Below, one piece after another: positions 20,101 to 33,170 of a stretch of 64,000 nucleotides of DNA. Within the stretch, counting starts at the first letter, position 1. Each line of letters begins with the position of its first letter. The DNA comes from Polytrichum commune (taxonomy: Eukaryota > Streptophyta > Polytrichopsida > Polytrichales > Polytrichaceae): the NCBI GenBank assembly GCA_950295325.1, contig OX485803.1, positions 41,369,554 through 41,433,553 of the forward strand, read 5' to 3'. The notes under the pieces are model-generated. The model was not told the DNA's origin. It saw only the letters and a list, made by a program, of their open reading frames with translations, and did no database searches. A program made the position numbers and the translations under genes.

Positions 20101-23100
20101 TCAAATACAATTGCTTAATTCTAAAATTAAACACGAAGAAGTGACTAGATTAATTTGAGGTGGAAGGTTTAAATCATTGCAATTTTGACAATTAGTTGTT
20201 GAAATTAAGCAAGTTTTACCATTCAGCTTGTTCGGATTTTTAACAACCAAACTTTGCAACCATTTGCAGTAATTACCAAGGGACATCACCTTTGTACTAC
20301 AAATTGCACTAGAAAAATCAAATCTTGACGATTTCCAACTAACAAACAAGAGAGAGTCAAGATAGAATTGTTAGGGAGGTCACACTATAGTACAACATTG
20401 AACAATCCATTGGGAGGCTAGATATTTTATCCTATGTTGATGCAGTTCTCCACAAGAGGGATGGTAAGAGAGGCCACCATTGTACCATAGTGGGACCGTA
20501 GTCCACACTAGCACCCACACTCTTATGTTAATATGATAGATAGACCTACAACCTTTGTACTTCATGCCTCTACACAAGAATTGCATGCTAATAAGTTAGT
20601 GTAACCTATTCGAGTTTGATTTTGTGCAAAATAATCAACAAAGTCTCAAGAATCAAGAATGGGTGAGTGGGCGGGTGGTGTTTGTACACAGATAGTTAAA
20701 GGCTACCTGAGCGAGTGACGATGCCAATCGAGGGTTGGCGTGAATAAGGGATTCTTCACCCTTGATAGCTACAAACTCATATGTAGATCTAAGACATGTT
20801 TTATATGCAGCATGGCTATGGACAAGTCCAAAGGCTACCATGGTTTGTTCTTAACTCTTTGTTGCTTGGGAGTACGTGCCGTGGAACATTGCCCTTTCAA
20901 ATCACCCTTGATGTTCAAGTTCTTCCATACTTGTTACATTGATGTGTTTTCTCCTTATCACACACTTGTTTTGGTACCCAACTTCATGACACACGTTATA
21001 ATTCACATGTCTCTAGTTTAAATTGAAAAATTGAGAAGATGCGATTATTGCAAACTTATACATTTTCATTAGGGGTGACTTGTGACATTCTGATTTTTCA
21101 AGTTTTTTTTGTGAAATGGTGTTTTGTGGACCATCTAAATCCAAACACATAGTTTGCCTACATTGCATGAAGTTTGATTTTTCGCACCAGTCAAAGCTCA
21201 TTGACTATGGATTCCCAACTTCCACTCTCCAAAGTAGAAGAGTGGGCTGGTACTTGGAAAATGTCATAACTTGTCATGTTGTCTAACTACATCCTAGCCT
21301 TTGCTTGGGCAACTCTCAAGTAGGATTGGACAAACAACTTGTCCAAAAACAATATGTATGTGAGGGTGTAACACTACTCAACTATGTGGAGGCGTACTAT
21401 GGGCCCGAGAATTCCAAGGGAATAGTGCTTGTATCTAGTGCTCGATATCCCAAAATTCCCTTAATCTTATGATGAATCTTATGTGATATTTGAAGGTTGA
21501 CTATACATGGGCAATTTCCCTTGATCTTGGAATCATGTAAGTGTGACACCATTCAAGGTTGGTACAATTATCTTGTATAGTGATATAGGATGTCGAGCCA
21601 AAGGAAGATGAGAAACGTTGAGTCTTTGAATGGAGCTATGTTATGGTCCCAAGTGGACATGAGTTGGTCGGCGAACATCACACGTTAGTGTAAACATAGT
21701 GAAACTCCTCCTACTTTTTTCTTTGAGCAATTTTATGATAGAAGACCGTGTCAACACTAAGAACATGATGGGAAACCTATCCCCCTAGTGTTGCAAAATT
21801 AATTACCAAAGTTCCTACTTCATCAAGTTTCTCCCCGCCCCCTTTTACTACTACATTGTTTATGGTCTTTGGGCTTGCTTACAATATGATTTCACATAAT
21901 CTTGAAAAGCTATACTTTACACATTAGTTTTAATCATTGAAGTAATTTTGACATCATAGAAATCATAGTAATCATAGTAATCATTATATATAGAAATAAT
22001 AGATATCATAGTAATTTAAATAATTATAGGGAGGCTTTAATTCAGCCCTTGAAGGTAAATAGCCCCAAAACAAAAAAAAACCTAGCCGCACGTGGTGCAC
22101 AAAAATGCCTTAGAGTGATCTACCCGTGACATAACTCGGAATACTAAGTGATACTAACTAAAATAAATAATCTTATTAATGCAAGTTGACATATTCTCTA
22201 TGGCCCATAAAGTTTTTGCACCCGCATCAAATATCATCTAGTTTAAAATTAGTGTGGACCACATTGATTGTTTTTCAAAGAAACTGATGTGGGTAAGTAC
22301 TTCATTTTATGATATTTTATATATTTTAAGGTGAATGTTTTATATCGTGTAAGGTGTTGGTTGGAAGAGTGCAAAAAAATCGATGGGAAGAATCAAGGTC
22401 TTGGGCCCATGTTATTTCTACCTTGACCACACAATTCAAGTAGCCCACTTTCATTATTTCTAATGTACCCTGCTAGGTATGTGCGTGTTAATTATCTCAA
22501 TTTTCATACTCTTTGACTTCCACCAATTAGATCTACACTATGAAACTTGTGTTGTATTGTCAAATCTATGATGATGCATCATCAAAAAATTGGGTTAAAA
22601 TTGGAACTATTGTGATTTAGTTGTGGTTATTGGAAATGTGTATTCGTGAATTTCTAAATGTCCTTCCAATTGTGTTCATTATTGAGTGTGGAGCGGTTAA
22701 CCCCTTATTGGGCATGGTGACTTGAGGGGCCATCTCTTGCTGGGAGAGTGTTCTAAATCACCACCTCACATCATCATCCAAGTCTCCCACTTGGTTACAA
22801 GACTTGAGCGAGAAGACAAGTTTTCTTGCATGTGGGTGTCCCCTTGTAAGAATTGGCTATCTTTAGCACTTTGGGCAACAACCCAAAGCAAACATGCTCC
22901 AAAGATGGCATGCAAGTTCAATATGTGAGACACCCATCATCCGGTCAATGAACTTTGACTGCCTCCAAAAGAGGCATATGAATTTCAAATTCTTACATGT
23001 ACTTTTCTAGTTTTGTATATGGGTGTACATTTTGATTGAGGTTCTACATCCATCTTATCATCCAAATTTAGGGGATTTATAAAAAAGAAATAGTAAAAGA

Positions 23101-24102
23101 CTTTCACTAGCTTGCCCAACTTGATAACTACACCTTTGCGACCGTTGGATCTTCTCAAATTCTATCGGACTGATGATATTTTTCTTCCCACACCTTCATT
23201 GCGAAGTCGGCTTCTACATGCAAGTCACCAATCAAAACAAATATTGATGATAGGAAACTCAAAGGCCCTTCGACATCAAGTTTGATATGAAAACTCCAAG
23301 GTCATCGGACGACACCCTGGAGCAATAAAAAGGTTAATTAATGAGATTTGAAAATGTAGTCCAACCTCTTTTCAACACATGTCTTTATTATGTTTGTTCT
23401 TTGATCCTCACCTATTGATACACCAATCAAACGTAAGGGTCCGATTAAGAAAACAACCAAATAACGCCCCACACGTACCTTAAGCAATGTAACTCCAACT
23501 TGGTTTCAAGTCACGATGATGCCAAGAGGGAGGAGTGAAGTGTAGAGCAAGCCTAACAACCAATAAGTTAGTTGCACATGAGTTGGCAAAATCCCGGGTT
23601 TGCTTCCACTCCACCCACATTCCACCTCCCCTTATCCATTCTAAATGAGAACTTCGCCACAACTCCTCAATGACCTAAGGATGAAAAGATAAGGAAAGAG
23701 AACGGGAAGAGGAAAGGAAATGATAAATAAATAAATGTTTGTGTTGTAGCAACAACATGGAAGTGAGCCCATTTGTCTTATATCATACTAAGATACCCGA
23801 ATCGCTTCTTGATATTTGTTGGGTGTCACAAGATGAGAGAATCTTTGCATACCCCAGTCGTTATTTAGGTCAATATCATCCTACCACCATATTGATACCA
23901 AGATAATTATACTCAAGTATGAAGGGGATTTGGATGGTATATACTAGATCTGAGTGGTATCAATATGTAAAATATCCTCAAATGTCCACACCCTACTTGA
24001 ATAATTTTTTGTTGTTGTAAAATCCTCATTATAGATACTCAAAGAAAAGTGGTATTGGTCCAACATCGGTGGTGACATTGTTCCATTCCACATGGTGTTG
24101 AA
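17191..24102. other. Long gene-poor stretch
   Basis: No convincing gene in about 6.9 kb. Short frames (for example 20740-21021, 22722-22928) have no recognisable motif and no preferred strand. It includes TAA/AGTAAT simple sequence at about 17345-17385, C and T runs at about 19316-19340, and an ATCATAGTA-rich stretch near 21955-22015. Confidence 0.6.
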
Positions 24103-24340
24103 CTAAACACTGCACTGATTATCCCAATTAGTGCGGGTTGTTATTTGGAGTTACATAGTGCAATAACGTCTTACTCAAGAGCTCAATGTTTACAAACGAA
24201 AGTTCAATAGGTTGTTCGGACATTATAAAATACAAACGACTTTGTTAGACAAAATGTTACGTTCCCATTAAATAATTATAGCATTGAGTAACTCCAAATG
24301 TTAGCACAAACTAATTGGAACAATCAGTGTAGTCTAAACC
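24103..24340. mobile_element. MITE of the ATTTGGAGTTAC family, copy 1
   Basis: Inverted ends: CACTGATTATCCCAATTAG then TTATTTGGAGTTACATAG on the left; on the right, inverted, CACTGATTGTTCCAATTAG then CATTTGGAGTTACTCAATGC. Arms are about 60 bp. The interior holds GGACATTATA, shared with the copy at 30.8 kb. A solo end of the same family lies at about 24383-24425. Confidence 0.75.
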
Positions 24341-26189
24341 CTAAAGAAGGCATTAATCTTTTTATTAATCTTAGGAACATGTTATATCATAGTGTAACTC
24401 CAAATGGCAATCCACAATAATTGCACATTTTGGTGAATTTGAATTCACTCTCGTCTCAAACATTATTAAGTATCGAGGGTGCTTTCTGCATCAAACATTC
24501 GTCTTTCGAGCATGAAATCGAGGCGCACTGCCTGTGGCATATATTAGTGCGGATGTCATCTAATTTCTAGGTTAATTTGGAAGAGTTTGGAAGTACTAGG
24601 ACTAAGGTTATCCCTAAAAAGTTCAGAAAGAGGGTGAAACTATGTTCGGGGAAAACCAACGGCTAGTTCATTATCAACTGATGGATTTCCCCTCATGGCC
24701 CGTCCAAATTTCCAACCATCGGATGGCAATCCGACTGTAACTTCAATCCTCCGGCAATTAGCCGATGGACCAAAAAATGTCCCGGAAATGTAGCCGATTC
24801 TTCTTGTGAGTTACTGGATTTCAGCCGGAAGCATCCAGAGCGTTATTTGTATAGGGCATATGATGATGCACTTGAGGAAGTACCCTAAACCTTAAACTTT
24901 TTGAATTGTGCAACCTTTCCATGACCAAATCCAATTGCTTCTATGAAGAATTGGGGGACCCTTGGCCTTCAAGTGGTGAAGGCATTGCTAGGTTCAATTC
25001 CTACCAAGGATATTAACACTTCAAATTTAAAGTTTTGAACATGCCTTTCTTTTCACTTATTCAAGAGTTTGTACTAAGAAATGATTTCTAATAACTTTTC
25101 ATACATTTTTTAAACAATTAGTGCCGATATGAATTCCATTTAATCGGATATTGGCCAATGAAAATAAGAAAATATAGGCATTTGGCCAATTGATTTTACA
25201 AAAGACCGGCTCTTGCCGATGTAAATTGGAAAAAATCCGACCCTTCGTAGCAACTACCAGCAATTAGCCACTAACGCTTCAAAAACTTCCCGAACTTTGG
25301 GGTGAAATGCAAGTTCGAATTCTTGGAGTTTTGAAGTCGATTCTATTCTTGTGTAGCTTGCTTGTGACATGTTAGAACGTTAGAACCCATTGCAATTCAA
25401 AAACAAGGTCAAAGAATTTTCCTCTCGTTTCGTGTTCTCACTATTGTTTAATCCCGGGTTTGGTCATTTTCTCTTGGGAACATGTAAGTTGAGATTGGGA
25501 GTTTTTCGGGAATTGCAAGAGAACCATAAGGTTCTTCAGCTTGGCATATCTATATCCAAAGTATTTGCTAGAGCCTAGAATTAAAGAATGTCCTCTTCAC
25601 ACAATGAAGATAACGAGCACATGCAAGCAATGGATGGTTTGCTATAGTTCTTGTAAAGATAACTTCATATATGTAGCCAACATTTGAGGAGAACAAATTT
25701 GCAACTACCATAGAACTATTTCGAAACGTGTGCTTACAAAATGCTTCTTGCTAACAAATAATCATGGATATGGGTGCCCCACTTGAAACAAGTCCGATTG
25801 AGAAGTACAAAATATCTGCATTGTACGATAGTTTAATACACCGATTCAACACACCTCATTGATAAGGGAGGAATCCGTCTACATAAATATTGCCAATATG
25901 GTTATAGATATAAGGCCACAACGTAGAACTAAGCATGATAGGGATTTAGATTTCTATATAATGCACTCATCCTTAGGGTGCATCCCCATTGAGAAACGGA
26001 CACAAAACAAAGTGGTTGATGTCACCTTAGTACTTCCTTCCCCAACTTGGAAGTGTGTTTCTTGGTGAGGCATGGCCAAACCTTTAGTTTTTTTTCCACT
26101 CTATCAAACTTGAATCACAAGGTGAAAGGGATGGGTATTTTATGCAACATTGTCGTTCATAGAGAAGCATAACATAATTAAGCAACTTG
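24341..26189. other. No gene recognised
   Basis: AT-rich sequence with a few short frames. The part at about 24650-25300 repeatedly carries CCGAT/ATCGG words (AATTAGCCGATGG, GGCCAATTGATT), suggesting decayed repeats. Confidence 0.5.
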
Positions 26190-26321
26190 CGTTTGTTCAT
26201 GTGGGCCTTGAGAATATAATCATGGGATGCCCCAACCTACAAGGAGACTCAAATTGAGTTTATATTTGCACTAGGTCAGGACATCCCATGGTTATATTCT
26301 CATGGCCCACATGAATGAACG
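26190..26321. repeat. Fold-back element with 40-bp arms
   Basis: The arms at 26190-26229 and 26282-26321 are inverted copies with about four differences (core GTTCATGTGGGCC...GAGAATATAA...CATGGGATG). The loop is 52 bp. It resembles a small MITE or a hairpin-RNA precursor. Confidence 0.85.
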
Positions 26322-26629
26322 TACGAGGCTTTAAATGTTATGAAAGATAATTGTTGTATCTTCTTATGGCATCAACATTTTGCTTATGTGTTCTCGATGG
26401 AAATGTATTGTCTACTCAACAATGAAACATGATTAAGAGGATCTAGGTATTCTCTTAAGGAATCAACAAACATGTGCTTCCAACTCTCATAACTAAATAA
26501 GGGGAGGTCCGATTGTCAATTTGTTTTTTTGTTGACGATTCATCATATATATGCTAATGCTGCACATGTTTGAAGACCTAACTTTGATCAATAAACCAGT
26601 TACTTGTCTTAACCACAAACCTTTATTTG

Positions 26630-27020
26630 AGGGGTACGGGGTTTGGTGTGGCTCCAAGGACGAGTTCCAAAAGACATGTGTTTAGAAAAAAGCATTTGGA
26701 CTACGTCAGCCTCCCATGGAGGCAAGCATGAACTTGGTCCACGGGGTACTTCCACCTTTCAATGGTGGACTATGTGGAACGTACTCAAAATATGAGAAGC
26801 ATTCTAAGCTTAACAATCAATGTAAGGAAGGATTTATATGGCCTTTAATGAACACGAGAATCTTTCACTTTGATAATGAATAAGAAATTCACATGAGCTC
26901 CAAAAATCACGAGGGAAGTTACGATGGCCTTCATTTTGGGTTTGCTAAACCATCTTGTACAAAAACGGGCTTCAGATCCTTTGAGAAGTGCGCTAGCTTA
27001 GTCGGAGAACGTAGCATCTA
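26630..27020. repeat. Diverged dispersed repeat (relatives at 32.08 and 59.19 kb)
   Basis: Words such as TGTGGCTCCAAG, CACTTTGATAAT(G/C)AATAAGA, GGAA(A)GT and TTTG(G)GTTTGCTAA/GATGTGCTAA recur in the same order at 32075-32390. The earlier part (GAGGCAAGC, CTCCACCTTTCA, GGTGGACT) recurs at 59190-59265. No coding potential. Confidence 0.55.
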
Positions 27021-27192
27021 AGATCCATCCACTTAGAAGACGGAGAACAAGAAAAATGAAACAAACCAAACAAGCACCCACATACCTTAGCGTTGAAATC
27101 GCATTGGCCGGAGGCTCCACTAAGCTTAAGCCAAGATTTGACAAGGTGACTTGGCAATTCAACCAAGACGATGTGAATTAAGTTAAGCTTAA

Positions 27193-28223
27193 GGGTCGGT
27201 TTACAACATGGACCATGAAGTCAGAGCATGGAAGATGGCCTTTTTCCATGATTTGACTGCATGGTCCAACCTTCAAGGTCTAATTTCAGAAGAAAACAAA
27301 CAATTCACAAAGAGCTTTTGGGCCCCTCACTAGGTGTAAACCAAATGTGGACCAAGAGGAATGTCCATGCACCAGAAAGGGTAGTTTTGAATTATTTTTT
27401 AAAAAAAGGCCATTTATTTTATTTTATTTTTGTCTTCTTTTTTTCATTTTCACTTTCCAAAAAAATCACTATAATTCATTAAAATAGTATTTCTTTGCCA
27501 AGGGCCCTTGCCTTTTTTTTTTAAAAATGACTAGAGCACTTCTTTGCCTCTCCCATAGCAAAACCCGTTGGACCATTCCAGTGGATAATGTAGGCCTTAA
27601 AATATGTCTTTTGGGGACCTCGAACTCCATGCTGACATTTATTCCTTGGTGGAAACCGAAGTGGTCCTAGGACAAGTTCAACAACCAATCACATAATTTA
27701 TAAGGCCTCAAGACGACTTCATGGTTCATGATGAAAACAACTTCCCGTAAGTAATAAACTTCATGACTAGAGAGGGTTCCAACGCGAGTAGTCGCCCCGC
27801 TGTGCCATGGTGAAGAGGGTTGCATATGGTGCTCAATGTACAACACAAGGTACATGTCACATGTAAATTACATTGAACATGGACAATTTAAATCGTTTAT
27901 TTCTTCTTCTTTTTTGGTAGAAATTGTTTTGAGAAGATTCAACAAGAAGTGGAGACAAGTAAGCCCAAGAGAAAACAAGAGAATGAGCAAACTGGAATTT
28001 GTTTCCTTTCAAAAATGCCCTTTTTGGGCATATATTAAAAATAAATCAACAGTTTCACTTCTTGGTGCATGGTCATTCTTCTTGGTTCACATTCGGTTTA
28101 CACCTAGTGAGGGGCCCAAGGCTTCCAAAATTGGTATTTTAAGAAGTCGGACCATGAACTCGGACCATTTAAAAAGGCCCTCTTCATGGTCCAACTTTCA
28201 TGGTCCATAGTGTAAACTGGCCC
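27193..28223. mobile_element. 1.03-kb Tourist/PIF-Harbinger-type non-autonomous element
   Basis: Starts GGGTCGGTTTACAACATGG and ends in the inverted GGGCCAGTTTACACTATGG; similarity between the arms extends about 180 bp (ACCATGAA, GGGCCTTTTT, GGGCCCCTCACTAGGTGTAAACC). Each end is flanked by TAA (27190-27192 and 28224-28226), the 3-bp target duplication usual for PIF/Harbinger elements, whose ends often begin GGG/GGC. No transposase frame. The interior (about 27748-27815) holds a diverged copy of the adjacent tandem-repeat unit. Confidence 0.8.
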
Positions 28224-29798
28224 TAAGTAATAAACTTCGTGACTAGAGAGGGCTCCAGCACAAGTGGCCGCCCCACCATGTCACCCTTGCTCAAAGTGGT
28301 GGTGAAGGAGGAAGAGCCCACACGGGTGTCTCCTACACCCTTGGATGGGATGGTGGCATGACACCTCGGATCCCACCATATCCATTGTGCAAGTGGCAGG
28401 CCACGTGTGATCTTGTTTGGGCCCGTGACTCTTCCATGTTTTCCTAGTGAAGGGCCCAAGGCTTTCAAAACTAATTTTTTAAGAAGTCGGACCATGAACT
28501 CGGACCATTGAAAAGGCCCTCTTTCATGATCCGACTTCATGGTCCATAGTGTAAACCAACCCTAAGTGACAAACTTCGTGACTAGAGAAGGCTCCAACAC
28601 AAGTGGCCGCCCCGCTGTGTCACCCTTGCTCAAAGTGGTGGTGAAGGAGGAGGAGCCCACACGGGTGTCTCCTACACCCTTTGGATGGGACGGTGGCATG
28701 ACACCTCGGATCCCACCATATCCATTGTGCAAGTGGCATGCCACATGTGATCTTGTCCGGGCATGTAACTCTTCCATGTATTCCTAGTGAAGGGTCCAAG
28801 GCTTTCAAAACTGATTTTGTAAGAAGTCGGACCGTGAAAGTTGGACCATTGAAAAAGGCCCTCTTTCATGATCCGACTTCATGGTCCATAGTGTAAACCA
28901 GCCCTAAGTAACAAACTTCGTGACTAGAGAGGGCTCCAACACAAGTGGCTGCCCCACCATGTCACCCTTGCTCGAAGTGGTGAAGAAGAAGGAGCCCACA
29001 CGGGTGTCTCCTACACCCTTGGATGGGACGGTGGCATGACACCTCGGATCCCACCATATCCATTGTGCAAGTGGCATGCCACATGTGATCTTGTCCGGGC
29101 ATGTAACTCTTCCATGTTTTCCTAGTGAAGGGCCCAAGGCTTTCAAAACTAAGTTTTTAAGAAGTCGGACCGTGAAAGTTGGACCATTGAAAAAGCCCTC
29201 TTTCATGATCCGACTTCATGGTCCATAGTGTAAACCAACCCTAAGTGACAAACTTCGTGACTAGAGAGGGCTCCAACACAAGTGGCCGCCCCGCCGTGTC
29301 ACCCTTGCTCAAAGTGGTGGTGAAGGAGGAGGAGCCCACACGGGTGTCTCCTACACCCTTGGATGGGATGGTAGCTTGACACCTCGGATCCCACCATATC
29401 CATTGTGCAAGTGGTAGGCCACGTCCGGGCATGTAAGTTAACTCTTCCATGTTTTCCTAGTGAAGGGTCCAAAGCTTTCAAAACTGATTTTTTAAGAAGT
29501 CGGACCGTGAAAGTTGGACCATTGAAAAGGTCCTCTTTCATGGTCTGACTTCATGGTCCATAGTATAAACCGGCCCTAAGTGACAAACTTCGTGATTAGA
29601 GAGGACTCCAACACGAGTGGCCGCCCCACCATGTCACCCTTGCTCAAAGTGGTGAAGAAGAAGGAGCCCACACGGGTGTCTCCTACACCCTTGGATGGGA
29701 CGGTGGCATGACACCTCGGATCCCACCATATCCATTGTGCAAGTGGCGAAGCCGCGCGTGATCTTGTCCGGGCCCGTGACTCTTCCATGTTTTCCTAA
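28224..29798 (+). repeat. Tandem array of 335-342 bp units ending in the MITE terminus
   Basis: Units start at 28224, 28563, 28905, 29242 and 29577 (the last is partial), each opening TAAGT(A/G)A(T/C)AAACTTCGTGA. Each full unit closes with CTTCATGGTCCATAGT and TAAACC(A/G)(A/G)CCC, the right end of the element at 27193-28223. The frames open on the minus strand in every unit are products of the repeat, not genes. Confidence 0.92.
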
Positions 29799-29951
29799 GA
29801 ACTAGGCCCCGGTGGGGTTGGAAGAATAATAAGTTGAGGAGGGTGGGTGGCTCGACCAACCGGGGGTGAAGCTTGGGGTTGGCCTATTAGTTGAGCTCGG
29901 CCCCTACCACTCTTACCCATGGTGAAAACGTAGTCATGTGATATATATAGG

Positions 29952-29985
<34 letters not shown>

Positions 29986-30806
29986 ATTGTCGTATATGGG
30001 CACACCTCTCATTCATCCAATCTAAATACTCTGAAATAGTCGCATGCAGCCTGGAGGTTACTTTTTGCAAGTTGTTTTGATATTGGAATTGGTTTTGAAG
30101 AGTTCATGTTAGGTTTATTCAAGGTCATGTGAGACGATTCGGCATCAAACTTATAGGGGGTCAAGTTTTTTTGTTAGGTGAACGTGAGGCATGTTCGTCT
30201 ACGGCAATTCTCTCTCCTTACCAGAATGTAGCGTTTTTTTTGGGGGGGGGGGGGTTGTTTGTAGACGATTTGACCTTGGGAGTAGCATGAAAGGTGTGTA
30301 ATTAGTTTGCAAGGTTTTACATTAGATGAATTAACCACATACCTAAATGTGTGGGGTATGGGGGAGGGGGGGGGGAGTTTTTACTAGACCCCTTTAACTT
30401 TGTAGTGGTGGATGCCAAACTCAAACAAGTGGTTGTCTAGTTGTACTTTTGAAGCTTGTGTCCCATGGATGCCTTATTATTGCAAGTGGCCAACCCCCAC
30501 CAATCGGACTAGGACTAGACGCCCGCATCTTTGAATTGGGACCCACCACCATAATTACCAAGGTAAAGGGAGACCAATAAAAACATATACCCCATAGGTT
30601 CGTGGTTGATACATTTCAAGTAATATCTTGCAAACTAATCATAAAAAATTGGTGCAAATGTTGGGTAAAACCGTGGAGAAAAACAAAACGCACATGACAA
30701 ACTGTGTTTTCACCTTGAGTAATAGTGGTAGCACGTGGGGGCTAGCACCCATGTCGGGAAAGATTCTTAGACACAATCGGTTAAGGTCCTAGTGTTTCCA
30801 AGTCGA
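29799..30806. other. Non-coding with microsatellite and G runs
   Basis: A (GA)n microsatellite at about 29951-29981 and G runs near 30241-30254 and 30362-30376. The part at 30750-30806 (GGGAAAGATTCTTAGACACAATCGGTT...CCTAGTGTTTCCAAGTC, in pieces) is a third relative of the repeats at 32.89 and 35.76 kb. No gene. Confidence 0.6.
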
Positions 30807-31031
30807 ACACTAAATATGATATTTAGTGTGACTTACTATTTGAAAATATGCAATGCTATACCTATTTACTATAGTATACACATCATGCTTTACCAACAAA
30901 TGTTAAATTGGCAGTTTGGACATTATAGAACATTCACAACTTTACTTGGTAAACACATATTTCAATAGCAAAAGGATATAGCACCGTGTAAATCCAAATA
31001 GGAAGTCACACCAAATATCATATTTGATGTA
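30807..31031. mobile_element. MITE of the ATTTGGAGTTAC-related family, copy 2
   Basis: Arms of about 55 bp: ACACTAAATATGATATTTAG then TGTGACTTACTATTTG on the left, and inverted ACATCAAATATGATATTTGG then TGTGACTTCCTATTTG on the right. Each tip is itself a small palindrome around AAATATGATATTT. The interior has TTTGGACATTATAGAACATT. Confidence 0.85.
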
Positions 31032-32728
31032 GCGGTTGGTTCCCCCAATTCAATGGCTCGAACAAAGAAGGGCATCCAAGTGAAGGTCAAGACTTCGGGA
31101 AAATGATGGTTGTTATAAATCAAGGAATCTATGGACTTTACCTTAAATTTCATTAAGAAAAAAAAGTGAAAGATCACAACATGTAACCGGTTGGACTACG
31201 GGAACACTAGGGTTTGGACTTGAGTGTGGCCAAAAATCTACCCGGACATTGGGGGCATCTTATAACATTGCCATGACCCTCCAAGCGAGCGAATAAGCGA
31301 AGAGGTACCGTGTCCTGTGCACTTTTCACTTTAGGGCCATTTGTAGCCACCCATTGGCCCCATGTCCTCATTTCCCAAGGGACCGGAATCCACCATGGCC
31401 TTCCATCCATCCACTAAAATTCATCCATCCATCCACCCACCCATTTAGGCACCCACATATCGATGTTCATGTTCATGCACTCAGTTGATGTATTAATAAG
31501 TTAAGAGATGTGTGGCTTGTTGTGTCACGAAGGCATTGTGAATGGATCTTGTGTGGTCACGGGCAGGGTGGATCCGCACCGTCGATCCACACTAGTCCAT
31601 CCGATGGTCTCAGTTAATCTATCCGACTCGAGGAGCTGATCACACCAACCATTTTCTGGCATCATATGTTAGCAGCTAAGGTTGTAATAGTGTGGAAAAT
31701 GGTGGGACCAACACCGAATTCTGAACATAATCTCCAACAATTTTGCGGTTGAAATCAAATGGAAAGTTTGGTGTGATTGGTGCGTGAGGTAGGTGCGTCA
31801 ACAAGCTAGGTGGTGTGGGACCTACGTGCACAACCTTCAAGGGGAAGAGGGAGGTGACCTCCAAGCCTTACTCAGGCAAGCATGACACTTGCTTAACTTA
31901 GCCTAACGTCAGAGCGGACCATTGGTATGTTATTAGCGAATGTTATTATGACGTAACGGAACCTACCCATTCCGACTTCCTAAACAAACTTAGAGGTGGG
32001 GAAGTGCTTGGGATCAACAACCCTTATTCAAATACCTTTCTTGACCAGCCCTCCATATCACTGGTATATATGCTCACGTGTGGCTCCAAGAATGGATACG
32101 GGAAAAAAAACACATATTCAAAAGAAACCACACTACATGCTCCAAATATAGAAAATAGAGATGACGGTCAATAATCAACATGATCAAAGGGAGAGAAGAA
32201 AGGAACCTATACGACCATCTAATCAACACAAAAATTTCCACTTTGATAATCAATAAGACATGGAACCATATAGACGCTGCAAAGTATGAGGAAAGTGACT
32301 ACAACCTTGATTTGGATGTGCTAACTATCTCGTAAGTTTTGAGTGGCGTGTTTTCATGTCCTTGGAGAAGTTGGCTAGTCAGGAAAAAGTAACCGTTTTA
32401 AGATCCCTCACTCCACCATGCAAAAGATGGTAACCAGAAAGTTGGGTTTTATTTAGACTCGTACAGTATGAACTGTGCTTGTACCCGGTCCTTCACTCTG
32501 AATCTGAGGATTCAGCCGTGCCTCGATTTGATTTTTAGAAGGGTCAAAAACTTGTGGCTGCATGTGACTCAGAAATCGGGGTCCAACAAATACTGGATAA
32601 ACTCTATCCACTGGGAATTAAAGAACAAAAACATGTGTGCTTGTGGTCTACAATCACCGACAAGAATTTGGTCACAACTTCTCTGCCACAAATCCCAAAT
32701 CTACGATGCCCTGTACTACTACCAAATT

Positions 32729-32730
<2 letters not shown>
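31032..32730. other. No gene recognised
   Basis: Includes the dispersed repeat relative at about 32075-32390 and a CATC/CCAC-rich stretch at about 31410-31445. Short frames near 31207-31410 and 32468-32779 show no family motifs. Confidence 0.55.
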
Positions 32731-32766
<36 letters not shown>

Positions 32767-32816
32767 GTTTAGGGTTTAGGGTTTAGGGTTCCATATATAT
32801 ATATATATATATATAT
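32731..32816. repeat. Interstitial telomere-like repeat between two (AT)n tracts
   Basis: An (AT)n tract, three and a half copies of GGGTTTA (32765-32790), then a second (AT)n tract. TTTAGGG is the standard plant telomere unit. Confidence 0.95.
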
Positions 32817-32886
32817 GCTTACTTGAAAACTGTTGGAAACATGCGTAACGTCAACTTTAAAGTGGCTCGGGATCCGTTGTAACTAG

Positions 32887-33002
32887 TGTCTGGGGAGATT
32901 TTTGGGCATAATCGGTCGAGAGACTCGAGTGGTTTTGAAGACCAACCGGTTACATGTTGACATCTTTTGAGTTTTTCTTTGTTGAATTGAGGAATATTCA
33001 TG
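32887..33002. repeat. Dispersed repeat (relatives at 35.76 and 30.75 kb)
   Basis: Shares GTGTC(T/C)GG(G)GAGA, TTTTGGGCATAATCGGTCGA, CCAACCGGTTACA and TGACATCTTT in order with 35755-35873. The 115-bp element has no ORF. Confidence 0.8.
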
Positions 33003-33012
33003 ATTTTTTTCT

Positions 33013-33170
33013 AATAGCTCACCCTACACTTACTACTGGTGTGGGTCACCAGTGAACGGTTCCTAACAATACAAGTTACATCCAGTGGTTCTCATTCGCT
33101 AAACCAACTCGAAAAGTGGTCCCTGATGGTAGAAACTGTTCATTGGTGGCATGCATCTGTTTGTGTGGGT
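33013..33170. repeat. Dispersed repeat, copy 2 (see 16.16 kb)
   Basis: Same ordered words as the copy at 16159-16320, beginning after a run of T. It directly follows the repeat ending at 33002, so the two families are adjacent here. Confidence 0.75.

Noticed and set aside
20740-21021. 93-residue plus-strand frame with several Cys and Phe
   Set aside because: No family motif, neighbour or splice context to support it as a gene.
28223-29788. Series of similar minus-strand frames of 69-105 residues
   Set aside because: Same frame repeated in each tandem unit; no start or stop conservation, and the unit derives from a MITE end.
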